DNA from: FEN-1297 sp964498065
GTDB taxonomy: Bacteria > Bacteroidota > Ignavibacteria > Ignavibacteriales > Ignavibacteriaceae
DNA length: 34,366 bases
Assembly: GCA_964498065.1 (NCBI GenBank)
Contig: CAZCFZ010000041.1
Coordinates: 1 to 34,366, forward strand
Reading direction: 5' to 3'
Shown here: positions 33,892 through 34,366 of the stretch, piece after piece
How positions within the stretch are numbered: the first letter of the stretch is position 1
How the letters are laid out: each line of letters opens with the position of its first letter
Notes under the pieces: model-generated
Told to the model about the DNA's origin: nothing
What the model saw: only the letters and a program-made list of their open reading frames with translations
Databases searched by the model: none
Position numbers and translations under genes: made by a program

Positions 33892-34366
33892 GTTGTGATT
33901 TGCTTTCAGATATTTCTTTGACAATATTTAAAACAACTCATCCATAAATGGTTTCATTTCTCTTACCGTTGTGTTTTGGTTTCAATTATTTCTTTGACAA
34001 TATTTAAAACAACAAATTGCGGAAGAATTAAACAGGCAAGGCTGTTGTGTTTTGGTTTCAATTATTTCTTTGACAATATTAAATACAACACTAAAATTTT
34101 CCCGCTCTTTTCACACGATGTTGTGATTTGCTTTCAGATTTTTCTTTGACAATATTAAATACAACTGGATTAAGTGCTTTGTTCTGCCCTAAAGGTTGTG
34201 ATTTGCTTTCAGATTTTTCTTTGACAATATTAAATACAACCACCGGTAGTTGATTATGCAAGCCCGCAAAGTTGTGATTTGCTTTCAGATTTTTCTTTGA
34301 CAATATTAAATACAACCCCTAAAAAATATATTTGACATTTTACCTCGTTGTGATTTGCTTTCAGAT
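33892..34366 (+). CRISPR. CRISPR array, 46-nt repeats with 29-30-nt spacers, continuing past the window
   Basis: Six complete repeats start at 33892, 33968, 34044, 34120, 34195 and 34271, each 46 nt, and a seventh (34347) is cut after 20 nt by the window end. Spacers are 30 nt (33938, 34014, 34090, 34241, 34317 starts) or 29 nt (34166-34194), and an older 30-nt spacer lies at 33862-33891. The newest repeat begins GTTGTGATTTGCTTTCAGAT and ends ATATTAAATACAAC, so its ends are short inverted repeats. Repeats 34120, 34195 and 34271 are identical; those to the left differ stepwise, so the leader is probably to the right. Length and termini fit type II-C arrays of Bacteroidota-like bacteria. No cas gene is in the window. 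Confidence 0.97.

Noticed and set aside
34091..34315. Open frame on the minus strand with a repeated KSESKSQ-type peptide
   Set aside because: It runs across the CRISPR repeats; the repeated peptide is only the translated repeat (76-nt unit) and has no start signal.
33892..34346. TTGACA in every repeat as the -35 box of a promoter within the repeat
   Set aside because: With 17-nt spacing the -10 would fall at spacer nt 4-9, where the spacers read AAAATT, ATTAAG, CGGTAG and so on with no common TATAAT-like block. Bacteroidota sigma factors also use a different consensus.
1..34366. tRNA or rRNA genes
   Set aside because: I looked in all gaps longer than 100 bp for cloverleaf-like GC-rich stretches or a CCA end with a TTCGA arm and found none convincing.

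Overview
This is a low-GC window with every supported gene on the + strand. Its features suggest a member of the Ignavibacteria/Bacteroidota neighbourhood: a caa3-type oxidase operon with a cytochrome b-c fusion, many secreted glycosidases, small DUF proteins common there, and a 46-nt CRISPR repeat of the GTTGTG...ACAAC kind. That placement is inference, because no rRNA or marker gene is present.

Layout. (1) 19-2228: a Tat-exported amidase-signature enzyme and a small methyltransferase. (2) 2466-8673: a tight, partly overlapping respiratory operon: coxB (with a heme-c tail), coxA, a short coxC, a CtaG-like assembly protein, a 72-aa membrane protein, a Rieske protein, and a cytochrome b carrying its own C-terminal heme-c domain. 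Together they look like a quinol-to-oxygen chain in which both heme-c carriers are tethered and no separate cytochrome c1 is encoded. (3) 8674-29640: a pentose and plant-glycan locus. It holds a secreted GH27 enzyme bracketed by two ~94-bp direct repeats, a LacI-family regulator preceded by two GTGTG/CACAC palindromes, a sodium-sugar symporter with a 72-aa partner, a secreted and a cytosolic mutarotase, xylulokinase, xylose isomerase, ribulokinase (araB), L-ribulose-5-phosphate 4-epimerase (araD), L-arabinose isomerase (araA), a HAD sugar phosphatase, a zinc polyol dehydrogenase, a secreted GH51 arabinofuranosidase with a PA14 domain, and a second, divergent GH27 enzyme. The logic is external release of L-arabinose (and probably xylose and galactose) from polysaccharide, Na+-coupled import, anomer conversion, and entry into the pentose phosphate pathway as D-xylulose 5-phosphate. 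(4) 29641-33227: a decayed coding stretch, then four small accessory genes (YdeI/OmdA-like, DUF4256, DUF2914, and a lipoprotein with a duplicated domain). (5) 33228-34366: a gene-free tract with three palindromic elements, leading into a CRISPR array that runs off the right edge of the window.

The most unusual part is the right end. The array has 46-nt repeats and 29-30-nt spacers. Its repeats change stepwise from left to right, and the old (left) end has been broken up by palindromic or MITE-like insertions. The repeat length and termini and the degenerate end upstream of the crRNA-sense strand fit a type II-C system, but no cas gene or tracrRNA lies inside the window. All readings were made by eye; no similarity search or folding was run.
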